A DNA stretch of 64,000 nt, taken from positions 567,190 to 631,189 of the forward strand of contig NZ_NRSW01000001.1 of assembly GCF_002288635.1 (NCBI RefSeq), given 5' to 3'. Made by a program: the position numbers and the translations under genes. The notes below the pieces were generated by a model. It saw only the letters and a program-made list of their open reading frames with translations, was not told the DNA's origin and did no database searches. This stretch comes from Mucilaginibacter sp. MD40. GTDB lineage: Bacteria > Bacteroidota > Bacteroidia > Sphingobacteriales > Sphingobacteriaceae. This document shows, piece by piece, positions 43,638-51,762 of this stretch (positions are counted from its first letter, which is position 1; each line of letters starts with the position of its first letter).

Positions 43638-44755
43638 TCTGATATTACCGGCATTATCTTACCCGATGAGGTAATGGTAATGCCGGGTTTAATAAAATCG
43701 GCCTCTGTAAGGTATTTAATACGCGCTGCAGCTCTGTTAAGTGTATCAGGCAATACGCTGCTTGCATGTGCCTGGCGGTACGAGCAAATTTGCCCGTTTA
43801 AAAATTTACCCTGTTTGCTAAGTGTAACCTTTAGCAAAGGTGCCAGGCCGCAAATGCCGCTTATGCTTACCCCTTTGTAGGTAGCAAAATTGCCCAGGCT
43901 GTAAGCGATCAGCCGCTCTTTATACAGCTCCATGCCCCTTACCACATGCGGGCCATGGCCTAATACCAGGTCGGCACCGGCATCCACCGCTGCATGGGCA
44001 AACTGCAATACGTTTCCCCTATTCTCGCCCCTGAACTTTTCTGTAGAATCGCGCACATGTTCAAAATCTGTACCCTCACCCCCGCCATGAAATGATACGA
44101 TCACGATGTCGCTCTTAGCTTTAAGGCCGGCTATCATGCTTTTAACATAACCTGTTTGCAGCATAGGCACCGTTTGCGAGTTAGGCGAGAAAGCGCAGAA
44201 GCCATAACGGACGCCTCCATGAGTAACTATTTTTGAGGGGTGCGTCCTGAAGCCGGCCACGCCGATACCCAGGCTATCTAATAAGGCTATGGTGCGGTCG
44301 CGCCCGGCCTTGCCAAAATCGTTAGAATGGTTGTTACCTACGCTGATCAGATTAAACCCGGCTTGCTTGAGTACGCCGGCATATTTTTCCGGCATGCGGA
44401 ATAAATAACTTTTACTGCGCATATGCAGCTTGTAATCAACAGGGGCGCCGCTATCCAGCAATACACCTTCTAAGTTGCCAAATATAATGTCAGCGCTTTT
44501 GAGGTCATGCGCCACATATTTGAAAGTTGCGCGGGCGCTGTCAGGTGGCAGGGCGGCACTATCAGGGTACGAGGTGCCCAGCATCACATCGCCCACTGCG
44601 GCAATGCTTATTGTGCTGTCATTTAAGATTTCCTTGGGGGCTTTAGGTTTTGATGGGGCTATTGCCTTTTTCTCTTCTGACTGTACAGGCACTGTTGCGT
44701 GCCTGCAACCAAAAGCCAGCAACACTATAAAACATACTAACCATCTTGAGAACAT
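43634..44755 (-). CDS. CapA-family (PGA_cap) lipoprotein
   Basis: About 373 residues from ATG 44755 (MFSRWLVCFIVLLAFGC); upstream codons depend on a TTG start and would precede the signal. Lipobox AFGC, with Cys17 as the acylated residue. The mature part is the poly-gamma-glutamate CapA-type metallophosphatase-like domain: ISIAAVGDVMLGTSYPD, FGNLEGVLLD, ISVGNNHSNDFGKAG, SFHGGGEG and LGHGPHVVRGMELY, which together give the Asp/Asn/His metal ligands. Capsule synthesis is known for some members, but many are of unknown function, and no cap genes are nearby. Confidence 0.9.
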   Translation of the reverse strand: MFSRWLVCFIVLLAFGCRHATVPVQSEEKKAIAPSKPKAPKEILNDSTISIAAVGDVMLGTSYPDSAALPPDSARATFKYVAHDLKSADIIFGNLEGVLLDSGAPVDYKLHMRSKSYLFRMPEKYAGVLKQAGFNLISVGNNHSNDFGKAGRDRTIALLDSLGIGVAGFRTHPSKIVTHGGVRYGFCAFSPNSQTVPMLQTGYVKSMIAGLKAKSDIVIVSFHGGGEGTDFEHVRDSTEKFRGENRGNVLQFAHAAVDAGADLVLGHGPHVVRGMELYKERLIAYSLGNFATYKGVSISGICGLAPLLKVTLSKQGKFLNGQICSYRQAHASSVLPDTLNRAAARIKYLTEADFIKPGITITSSGKIMPVISD

Positions 44756-44773
44756 GCCGTTATTCAAAAAAAA

Positions 44774-44798
44774 ATCCTTTCATAGTTAGTGAAAGGAT
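44774..44798 (-). terminator. Terminator after the NlpC/P60 gene
   Basis: ATCCTTTCA / TGAAAGGAT 9-bp stem with a 7-base loop; the minus strand continues with nine Ts. It lies between the peptidase stop (44827) and the CapA-like ATG, so the two are probably separate transcripts. Confidence 0.9.
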
Positions 44799-44826
44799 CT
44801 GTTAATTAATTCAGGTATAAAATTAG

Positions 44827-45414
44827 TTAGTTGGTTGGTTTCTCTTCAAATTTATCATCAACCGAAGCCGACGAGAACTCATTTTTAAAAGATTCTAATA
44901 TACGCCCGCCCTTGTAAAAATAACGGCTATAGTAAGCCTCATCAAGGTTGCTGATGGCAACACCACGTGACGAAGCATGGGCAAATCTGCCGTTACCCAG
45001 GTAAATACCTACGTGCGAAATGCTGCGGCTGTGTATCTTAAAAAATACCAGGTCGCCTTCTTTCAGTTCATCTTTGCCTACCGGGCTCACCATGCTGAAA
45101 ATATCACGTGAACTGCGGCGGATAGACATGTTAAATACATCACTGTATAGTTGCTTGGTAAAGGCAGAGCAATCAATACCTTTACGTGAGCTGCCACCAA
45201 AACGGTATGGCGTACCTATCCAGTCGTAAACAAAGTGAAACAGTTTCATATTAGATGTGGCCGATACGGCAACACCCATTATTTGCGATAAATAATCTTT
45301 AGCTAAACTTTCCTGCTCTGCATCAGCAGCGGCAGGAGTTGGAACACTTTTTGTTTGAGCTTGGGCACCTAAAAAGCTCAAAATTAGAGCAATAGCAATT
45401 GTAATTTTCTTCAT
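44827..45414 (-). CDS. Secreted NlpC/P60 (C40) peptidoglycan peptidase
   Basis: A 195-residue exported enzyme with signal peptide MKKITIAIALILSFLGAQAQ. The C40 domain shows the catalytic Cys82 (KGIDCSAFTKQLY), His134 (SISHVGIYLGN) and the third polar residue His146 (RFAHAS). A preceding WIGTPYRFGGSSRKG is typical of D-glutamyl-meso-diaminopimelate endopeptidases that cut peptidoglycan stems. No SH3 or LysM targeting domain is present. A consensus promoter lies about 75 bases upstream. Confidence 0.93.
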   Translation of the reverse strand: MKKITIAIALILSFLGAQAQTKSVPTPAAADAEQESLAKDYLSQIMGVAVSATSNMKLFHFVYDWIGTPYRFGGSSRKGIDCSAFTKQLYSDVFNMSIRRSSRDIFSMVSPVGKDELKEGDLVFFKIHSRSISHVGIYLGNGRFAHASSRGVAISNLDEAYYSRYFYKGGRILESFKNEFSSASVDDKFEEKPTN

Positions 45415-45486
45415 TTAATCACTTTATTTTGTCGAATTAGGGCGACAAATGTTTATTAAATCAGACAGTATGTCTATTGTTGGATA

Positions 45487-45516
45487 CAAAACTATCTATT
45501 TAAACGATATCTGCAA
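45487..45516 (-). promoter_or_regulatory. Promoter of the NlpC/P60 gene
   Basis: TAGTTTTG (45487-45494, minus strand), 19-base spacer, TTG (45514-45516): full Bacteroidota consensus. The leader would be about 65 bases. Confidence 0.7.
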
Positions 45517-45817
45517 ATAATATTTTAAAATCGTTTAAGTAAATTTTTTTGCACCGTTGTTAACAAATCTCCTTTTACGGTAAAATTAAGTGCTTGGTTA
45601 TACCCCATTAAGTTATGCATGCATAATTTTTTTTACGAAAAGATTATTAGGTAAATCGCGGTTTTTCCCCCAGTTCAAAACGCATGTTAGCAGTACCCCA
45701 AAACGAAATTTGGCTTAAATATGTTTTAACAAATACTGTTTAACCTATTATTTAGTGTTAACGTGGTTAAAGTTCACAACAAATTTGTTGCAGTTTCGGT
45801 TATTTGCAGGATATAAT

Positions 45818-45825
45818 TAGATTTG
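45818..45825 (+). promoter_or_regulatory. pdhA: -7 element of pdhA
   Basis: TAGATTTG matches TAnnTTTG, 29 bases before the pdhA ATG. No TTG at the usual spacing, so an activator may be needed. Confidence 0.5.
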
Positions 45826-45854
45826 CACTTTCTCATAGAAACTTTATTTAATAA

Positions 45855-46850
45855 ATGAGTTCAATCGAAATAACTAAAGACACCTACCTGATGTGGTATG
45901 AGTCTATGCTGTTGATGCGTAAATTTGAAGAAAAGACCGGTCAATTATACGGTCAGCAAAAAATACGCGGATTTTGTCACCTCTACATCGGCCAGGAAGC
46001 TGTATTAGCCGGCGCCATGTCTGTTATCCGCCACGAGGATAGCATGATCACCGCTTATCGCGACCACGCGCATGCTTTAGCCAAAGGCACATCGCCAAAT
46101 GCTATCATGGCAGAGATGTACGGTAAAGCCACAGGCTGCTCAAAAGGTAAAGGCGGTTCAATGCACATGTTCGACAAGGAAAACCATTTCTATGGCGGCC
46201 ATGGTATTGTTGGCGGCCAGGTACCACTGGGTGCAGGTATAGCTTTTGCCGAAAAATATAAAGGTACCGATAACGTAAACATCGCTTACATGGGTGATGG
46301 TGCCGTTCGCCAGGGTGCTTTAACAGAAACTTTTAACATGGCTGCCCTTTGGAAACTGCCTGTTATATTTATTTGCGAAAATAATGGTTACGCCATGGGT
46401 ACCTCTGTAGAGCGTACCACCGCGCAAACTGATATCTATAAATTAGGTTTACCTTACGGTATCCCTTCATCGCCGGTTGACGGTATGGACCCTGTAGCTG
46501 TTCATAACGCTATGGATGAGGCTGTGCAACGCGCACGCCGCGGCGAAGGCCCTACCTTCCTGGAAATGCGTACTTACCGCTTTAAAGGCCACTCCATGAG
46601 CGACCCGCAAAAGTACCGCACTAAAGAAGAGCTGGAAAGCTACAAAGCCAAAGACCCTATCGAGATCACCAAACTCGCTATACAGAAAAACGGCTACGCC
46701 GATGATAAATGGTTTGAAGAGATTGAAGCAAAGGTAAAAGCTCAGGTAGATGAAGCGGTTAAATTTGCTGAAGAGTCGCCATGGCCTGAGGCATCAGAAC
46801 TTTACACTGATGTGTATGTACAGGATAACTATCCGTATATCCGCGACTAA
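45855..46850 (+). CDS. pdhA: Pyruvate dehydrogenase E1 component, alpha subunit
   Basis: A 331-residue ThDP-dependent subunit that decarboxylates pyruvate with its beta partner. Seen: LMRKFEEKTGQLYGQQKIRGFCHLYIGQEA, TAYRDHAHAL, GGSMHMFDKENHFYGGHGIVGGQVPLG and the ThDP motif GDGAVRQGALTETFNMAALW ending in ENNGYAMGT; phosphorylation-loop-like YRFKGHSMSDP. It is followed 42 bases on by the E2 gene, but no E1-beta gene (pdhB) or E3 gene is adjacent; pdhB must be elsewhere. Confidence 0.97.
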   Translation: MSSIEITKDTYLMWYESMLLMRKFEEKTGQLYGQQKIRGFCHLYIGQEAVLAGAMSVIRHEDSMITAYRDHAHALAKGTSPNAIMAEMYGKATGCSKGKGGSMHMFDKENHFYGGHGIVGGQVPLGAGIAFAEKYKGTDNVNIAYMGDGAVRQGALTETFNMAALWKLPVIFICENNGYAMGTSVERTTAQTDIYKLGLPYGIPSSPVDGMDPVAVHNAMDEAVQRARRGEGPTFLEMRTYRFKGHSMSDPQKYRTKEELESYKAKDPIEITKLAIQKNGYADDKWFEEIEAKVKAQVDEAVKFAEESPWPEASELYTDVYVQDNYPYIRD

Positions 46851-46892
46851 TTATTTGACTGATCACAACATTAACAAAATTCATCACGATAT

Positions 46893-48557
46893 ATGGCTGA
46901 AGTAGTTAAAATGCCGAAAATGAGCGATACCATGACCGAAGGTGTGGTAGCTAAATGGCATAAAAAGGTTGGCGACAAGGTAAAATCAGGCGATGTTTTG
47001 GCCGAGATTGAAACCGATAAAGCCACCATGGATTTTGAATCGTACCAGGACGGTGTATTGCTGTACATAGGTGTACAGGAAGGCAGCGCCGCCCCTGTTG
47101 ATGCCGTTATTGCCGTTTTAGGTAAAGAAGGTGAAGATTACAAAGCGCTTTTAGAAGGCGAAGGCAAAGCTGCTCCGGCTAAGGAAGAAAAACCGGCCGT
47201 TGCCGAGGAGTCAAAACCTGCCGCTACAGCGGAAAAATCTGCCTCAGCAAAACCAAAAGTAGATACATCAAGCATCCCGGCTACAGTTATACGTATGCCG
47301 TTGTTGAGCGATACCATGACCGAAGGTACCATCGAAAAATGGAACTTTAAAGTAGGCGATAAGGTTAAAGCCGATGATTCATTGGCCGATGTAGCTACAG
47401 ACAAAGCTACTATGGAAGTAGTAGGTTATGAGGCTGGCACCTTACTATACATCGGTGTAAAAGAAGGTGAAGCCGCCAAAGTAAATGATATTATTGCCAT
47501 AGTAGGTAAAGAAGGAACAGACATACAGCCATTGCTGGATAATGCAGATGGCGCCGACGGGCAAGCGTCAGCACCTGCGCAGGAAGAAACACCTGCTGCC
47601 GAAGCTGCTGCACCTGCCGCTTCAAACGAAGCCCATGGCTCAACCGCTGATGATAGCCGCGTAAAAGCATCTCCGTTAGCACGTAAGATAGCTAAAGAAA
47701 AAGGCATTAACTTAAATGATGTTAAAGGCTCTGCAGATGGTGGCCGTATTGTAAAGAAAGATATAGAAGGTTATACGCCTTCTGCAAAACCTGCGGAAAG
47801 CGCTCCTGCAGCGCAAAGTGCATCAGCCCCTGCCGCGGAAAAAGCACCGGTTACTTTACCAACCTTTACCGGCGAAGAGAAATTTAGCGAAAGGCCGGTT
47901 ACGCAAATGCGTAAGGCTATTAGCCGCCGCCTGTCTGAAAGTTTATTTACCGCGCCGCATTTCTATGTTACCATGTCAATAGATATGGACCAGGCAATTG
48001 CTGCACGTACTAAAATGAACGATATTGCCCCGGTTAAAATATCATTTAATGATTTTGTAGTAAAAGCTGTTGCTGTTGCTTTACGCCAGCACCCGGCCAT
48101 TAACTCATCATTCCAGGGCGATACCATCCGTACCAACCAACATGTACACGTAGGTGTAGCCGTAGCGGTTGACGAAGGTTTATTGGTACCGGTTATCAAA
48201 TTTGCCGATGGTAAATCATTAAGCCACATCTCTGCCGAAGTAAAAGAGTTTGCCGGTAAAGCAAAATCTAAAAAATTACAACCTGCGGAAATGGAAGGCT
48301 CTACCTTCACCATATCAAACTTAGGTATGTTTGGCGTTGACGAGTTTACCGCCATCATTAATACACCTAACGCTTGTATCCTTGCCGTTAGCGGTATACA
48401 ACAAGTACCGGTAGTTAAGAACGGTGCGGTGGTACCAGGTAATATTATGAAGGTTACGCTTAGCGCAGACCACCGCGTGGTTGATGGTGCTACAGCTGCA
48501 GCATTCCTGCAAACACTAAAATCGTTATTAGAAGAGCCGGTTAGGTTGCTGATATAA
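46893..48557 (+). CDS. pdhC: Pyruvate dehydrogenase E2, dihydrolipoamide acetyltransferase
   Basis: A 554-residue core protein with, in order: lipoyl domain 1 (about 1-80, lipoyl-lysine in ETDKATMDFES), an Ala/Pro/Glu linker, lipoyl domain 2 (about 130-210, ATDKATMEVVG), a second linker, the E1/E3-binding domain (VKASPLARKIAKEKGINLNDV) and the catalytic domain (about 325-554) with the active-site SADHRVVDGA. It carries acetyl groups from E1 to CoA. The two lipoyl domains are closely similar. A terminator follows. Confidence 0.97.
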   Translation: MAEVVKMPKMSDTMTEGVVAKWHKKVGDKVKSGDVLAEIETDKATMDFESYQDGVLLYIGVQEGSAAPVDAVIAVLGKEGEDYKALLEGEGKAAPAKEEKPAVAEESKPAATAEKSASAKPKVDTSSIPATVIRMPLLSDTMTEGTIEKWNFKVGDKVKADDSLADVATDKATMEVVGYEAGTLLYIGVKEGEAAKVNDIIAIVGKEGTDIQPLLDNADGADGQASAPAQEETPAAEAAAPAASNEAHGSTADDSRVKASPLARKIAKEKGINLNDVKGSADGGRIVKKDIEGYTPSAKPAESAPAAQSASAPAAEKAPVTLPTFTGEEKFSERPVTQMRKAISRRLSESLFTAPHFYVTMSIDMDQAIAARTKMNDIAPVKISFNDFVVKAVAVALRQHPAINSSFQGDTIRTNQHVHVGVAVAVDEGLLVPVIKFADGKSLSHISAEVKEFAGKAKSKKLQPAEMEGSTFTISNLGMFGVDEFTAIINTPNACILAVSGIQQVPVVKNGAVVPGNIMKVTLSADHRVVDGATAAAFLQTLKSLLEEPVRLLI

Positions 48558-48582
48558 TTTATCCCGTAAAGGGAAAAAAGCT

Positions 48583-48609
48583 AAAGCGGCGGGTAATTCC
48601 CGCCGCTTT
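48583..48609 (+). terminator. Terminator of the pdhA-E2 operon
   Basis: AAAGCGGCGGG / CCCGCCGCTTT 11-bp stem with a TAATT loop, then a T-run, 26 bases past the E2 stop. Confidence 0.92.
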
Positions 48610-48797
48610 TTTTATGGGTTATTTCTGCTGTATAAATGGTATGCTATATGGATCAAAGGCGTATTATTAATAATAATCATTGAATAAACAGGTATTATTT
48701 ATAAGCAGTAATAATTTTACGCAATCGATTGACTATACCTTAATATACGATTTTTTGAAAAATATTTAATAAGTACGATATTTTCTTAAATCCATGT

Positions 48798-48826
48798 AAT
48801 TGATATTCTCGTTAGTAGTATCAATT
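48798..48826 (+). promoter_or_regulatory. Candidate operator before the XRE regulator
   Basis: AATTGATA (48798-48805) and TATCAATT (48819-48826) are perfect inverted half-sites 13 bases apart, ending 8 bases before the ATG. A dimeric helix-turn-helix repressor could bind here to control its own gene. Confidence 0.4.
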
Positions 48827-48834
48827 GCATATAT

Positions 48835-49074
48835 ATGAACACTACACTAAATAATAAAGTTAAAGCCGTTGCAGCAAACATACGCAGGAAACGTGAGGCG
48901 TTAAACTACACACAGGAGTACCTGGCAGCTAAATTAAAGATCTCACAGAACGCGTATAGCAAGATTGAATTGGGTTACACCAAAATAACCGTAGAGCGAT
49001 TGTTCCAGATAGCCGAAATACTGGAAACCAACCTCGCCGACCTTATTGAATACAATAAGGCCGAGGCGGCATAA
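48835..49074 (+). CDS. XRE-family DNA-binding protein
   Basis: A 79-residue Cro/C1-type helix-turn-helix protein, essentially only the DNA-binding domain: VKAVAANIRRKREALNYTQEYLAAKLKISQNAYSKIELGYTKITVERLFQIAEILETNLADLIEY. Helices 2 and 3 (TQEYLAAKLKISQNAYSKIE) form the recognition unit. It is preceded by about 220 bases of very AT-rich DNA with direct repeats TACGATWTTTT. No metabolic or mobile partner gene is adjacent. It may regulate the flanking pdh or HD genes or itself. Confidence 0.9.
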   Translation: MNTTLNNKVKAVAANIRRKREALNYTQEYLAAKLKISQNAYSKIELGYTKITVERLFQIAEILETNLADLIEYNKAEAA

Positions 49075-49115
49075 TTTTGCCGCAATTGATTTCATAAAAG
49101 GAAGCGCGTGATCCC

Positions 49116-49123
49116 TATATTTG
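49116..49123 (+). promoter_or_regulatory. -7 element of the HD-domain gene
   Basis: TATATTTG matches TAnnTTTG, 15 bases before the ATG; flanked by GAAGCGC and GCGCTT, a short inverted repeat around the start region. Confidence 0.45.
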
Positions 49124-49138
49124 CGCTTTTAAAAATAT

Positions 49139-49789
49139 ATGGATCACGCCACCCTTATTTCCCGCACCGTTGCCTTTGTAAAGGAAACACTTCAACATGC
49201 CGAAGGGGGCCACGACTGGTGGCACATCGATCGCGTTTGGACCAATGCCCGGTATATCGCCAGGCATGAGGACTGTGACCTGCTTATTGTTGAGCTCGCC
49301 GCGCTATTACATGATATTGCCGATAGTAAGTTCCATAACGGCGATGAAGAGATAGGCCCGGCAACCGCCGCTGAATTCCTCCATAGCCAGGGCGTTGATC
49401 AGGAGATCATCACACACGTACAGCAAATTATCCGGCACATGTCGTTCAAAGCGAGCTTTGGTGAAGTAAGTTTTCATTCAAAAGAACTGGCCGTTGTGCA
49501 GGATGCCGACCGCCTTGATGCCATTGGCGCAATAGGTATAGCAAGGGCCTTTACTTACGGAGGTCACAAAGGGCGTGAGATCTATAACCCCGATATACCA
49601 CACAATTTAAACATGACCAAAGAGCAGTATAAAAACACTACTGCACCCACCATTAACCATTTTTACGAAAAACTACTGCTCCTGAAGGATAAAATAAATA
49701 CGCCTACCGCCAGGCAAATGGCACAGCAAAGGCATACCTTTATGGAGCAATTTCTTGAGCAGTTCTACAGCGAAGTTTCACCCGAATAA
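49139..49789 (+). CDS. HD-domain hydrolase (YedJ-like)
   Basis: A 216-residue metal-dependent phosphohydrolase-like protein. The ligands of the HD superfamily are seen in order: HDWWHIDRVWTNARYIA (first His), ELAALLHDIADSKFHNG (His-Asp), and later VVQDADRLDAIGAIGIARAF (Asp). The arrangement and spacing match the YedJ/YpgQ group, some of which hydrolyse nucleotides. The substrate here is unknown. Monocistronic, 65 bases after the XRE gene. Confidence 0.9.
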   Translation: MDHATLISRTVAFVKETLQHAEGGHDWWHIDRVWTNARYIARHEDCDLLIVELAALLHDIADSKFHNGDEEIGPATAAEFLHSQGVDQEIITHVQQIIRHMSFKASFGEVSFHSKELAVVQDADRLDAIGAIGIARAFTYGGHKGREIYNPDIPHNLNMTKEQYKNTTAPTINHFYEKLLLLKDKINTPTARQMAQQRHTFMEQFLEQFYSEVSPE

Positions 49790-49812
49790 TAATTATTGTA
49801 AGCCCCTTGTAC

Positions 49813-51129
49813 ATGAAAAAAGTTCTACTCTTAATAGCCCTGCCGCTACTGGTTACGATTTGCGCCGCTGCGCAGGATACCACTAAAAACCAACAGTTCA
49901 ACCTGCATTTCCAGCAAACGGTTATCACCCAGTTTAAGCCATCATTCAGCGCGCCGTATACCGGCACCAACAGCTTGTTGCCCGGTGGCGAAACGCAAAG
50001 CTCCATCACTACTACCCTTTTTGGCGGTGCCAGGTTATGGAAAGGTATGGAGGCTTATTTTAACCCCGAAATGTCCGGAGGGGCCGGGTTAAGTAAAACT
50101 TTGGGCATAGCGGGCTTCCCTAACGGCGAAACTTTCCGTGTGGGTACCACCGAGCCTAAAATTTACATCGCCCGTTTGTATTTCACCCAAAACTTTGAGT
50201 GGGGTAACGATAAGGAATACGCAGCCGATGATGTAAACCAGTTAGCCGGTCTAAAAAGCAAACGCTACCTTAAAGTTACAGTAGGTAAATTTGGCATGGC
50301 CGATTTCTTTGACATCAACGAATTTAGCCACGACCCGCGCTCGCAGTTCATGAACTGGAGTTTAATGGATAACGCGGCCTGGGATTACCCGGCCAATACC
50401 CGCGGCTATGTGCTTGGCGCCATGGCCGAACTTGGTCAGCCTAACTGGGCACTGCGCTTTGCTTACACACTCACTACTACCACAGCTAACGGCTCCATAT
50501 GGGATGAGCGTATTGGCCGCGCCAACACACAAACTTTAGAATACGAGAGGCGCTATACCCTGGGCAGCAGCGACCAGAAAGGCACACTCAGGCTATTAGG
50601 TTACCGCAACAATGGTAAAATGGGTTCGTACAGGCTGGCATTGAACCAAAACCCGACAGCGCCTGATGTTGACGCTACGCAGGCTTACGGCCGCCATAAA
50701 TATGGTTTTGGCATTAATGCCGACCAGTACCTTACCAAAAACTTTGGCGTATTTGCCAAAGCCAGCTATAATGACGGTAAAACCGAAACATGGGCTTTTA
50801 CCGAGATCGACCGCTCGATAAGCCTGGGTGCGGTATGGAAAGGCGGCTCATGGCACCGCGACGATGACGAGCTGGGCCTGGCCTTTGTAGGCAACGGTAT
50901 CTCTAAAGATCATCGCGATTACCTGGCGGCAGGCGGATATGGTTTTATTATTGGCGACGGCCAACTGAACTATTCGCCAGAGCTGATAGCCGAGCTTTAT
51001 TACAAGGTGAACGCCTACCAGCACAAGGTATGGCTATCGCCCGATTACCAATTTATAGAGCACCCTGCCTATAACCGCGACCGGGGACCGGTTAACGTAT
51101 TTTCGCTCCGGGCGCACGTAGAGTTTTAA
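49813..51129 (+). CDS. OprB-type carbohydrate-selective porin
   Basis: About 438 residues from ATG 49813 (MKKVLLLIALPLLVTICAAAQ); an ATG two codons earlier is also possible. After signal cleavage at AAAQ the mature protein shows the OprB pattern: NLHFQQTVITQFKPSFSAPYTG, TLFGGARLWKGMEAYFNPEMSGGAG, VTVGKFGMADFFDINEFSHDPRSQFMNW, then alternating outer-membrane strands to a terminal VNVFSLRAHVEF with C-terminal Phe. Such porins let sugars or other solutes across the outer membrane. No sugar catabolic genes are adjacent. Confidence 0.9.
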   Translation: MKKVLLLIALPLLVTICAAAQDTTKNQQFNLHFQQTVITQFKPSFSAPYTGTNSLLPGGETQSSITTTLFGGARLWKGMEAYFNPEMSGGAGLSKTLGIAGFPNGETFRVGTTEPKIYIARLYFTQNFEWGNDKEYAADDVNQLAGLKSKRYLKVTVGKFGMADFFDINEFSHDPRSQFMNWSLMDNAAWDYPANTRGYVLGAMAELGQPNWALRFAYTLTTTTANGSIWDERIGRANTQTLEYERRYTLGSSDQKGTLRLLGYRNNGKMGSYRLALNQNPTAPDVDATQAYGRHKYGFGINADQYLTKNFGVFAKASYNDGKTETWAFTEIDRSISLGAVWKGGSWHRDDDELGLAFVGNGISKDHRDYLAAGGYGFIIGDGQLNYSPELIAELYYKVNAYQHKVWLSPDYQFIEHPAYNRDRGPVNVFSLRAHVEF

Positions 51130-51164
51130 TTAAACCGTTGAAGATATATCAAGTCTGACACATC

Positions 51165-51713
51165 ATGAAGAAGATCATCACCGTTATGAAGAAGATCATC
51201 ACCGTTGTTTTACTGCTTATTACCTCGCCTATTTTTGCCCAAACCGGTAACGACCTTACTAAAGCGAAGATTAGCTTTGAGCTCAAAAACCTCGGTATAA
51301 AAACCGGTGGAACCATTGATAAGGTACAGGCCGATATAACTTTTGACCCTGCAAACCTTAATGCCGGTAAAATCACCGCGGTTGCCGAGGCGGCATCCAT
51401 CAATACCGATAATACCATGCGCGATAACCATTTGCGCAATGAGGATTATTTTGATGTAGCCAAATATCCAAAGATCACCATGAACTCAACCGCGTTCAGG
51501 AAAAAAGGCAACGGCTTCATAGGTGTGTTCAACCTTACTATTAAGGACAAAACAAAAGCTGTTGAAGTGCCCTTCACGTATACCGCGCTCAATGCCGGGC
51601 ACCTGTTCAAGGGTAGTTTCAAAATTAACCGTCGCGATTTTGGTATCGGTGGCAGCAGCATGACCATGAGTGATGAGGTAACCATTAATATTGAAGCCGA
51701 AACAGGCAAATAA
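51165..51713 (+). CDS. YceI-family periplasmic protein
   Basis: 182 residues from the first ATG or 175 from the second (51186). The first 42 bases are an exact tandem copy of a 21-bp unit encoding MKKIITV, so two in-frame starts exist. Signal peptide then runs to PIFAQ. The mature part is a YceI lipocalin-like barrel that binds isoprenoid or other lipid ligands in known members: KISFELKNLGIKTGGTIDKVQADITFDP, LRNEDYFDVAKYPKITMNSTAF, FNLTIKDKTKAVEVPFTYTA. It follows the porin by 35 bases. Confidence 0.92.
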   Translation: MKKIITVMKKIITVVLLLITSPIFAQTGNDLTKAKISFELKNLGIKTGGTIDKVQADITFDPANLNAGKITAVAEAASINTDNTMRDNHLRNEDYFDVAKYPKITMNSTAFRKKGNGFIGVFNLTIKDKTKAVEVPFTYTALNAGHLFKGSFKINRRDFGIGGSSMTMSDEVTINIEAETGK

Positions 51714-51762
51714 TAACGTTTTTTTAACACTCGAACGCGCGGTTTTATAGTAACTTTATGCT

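Larger units (their letters stand above)
45415..45854. other. Intergenic region between the C40 peptidase and pdhA
   Basis: A 440-base AT-rich divergent spacer with no gene. It holds promoter elements for both flanking genes and a perfect 14-bp palindrome TTATGCATGCATAA (45613-45626) near its middle, a possible operator. The unusual length suggests regulation from both sides. Confidence 0.6.
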
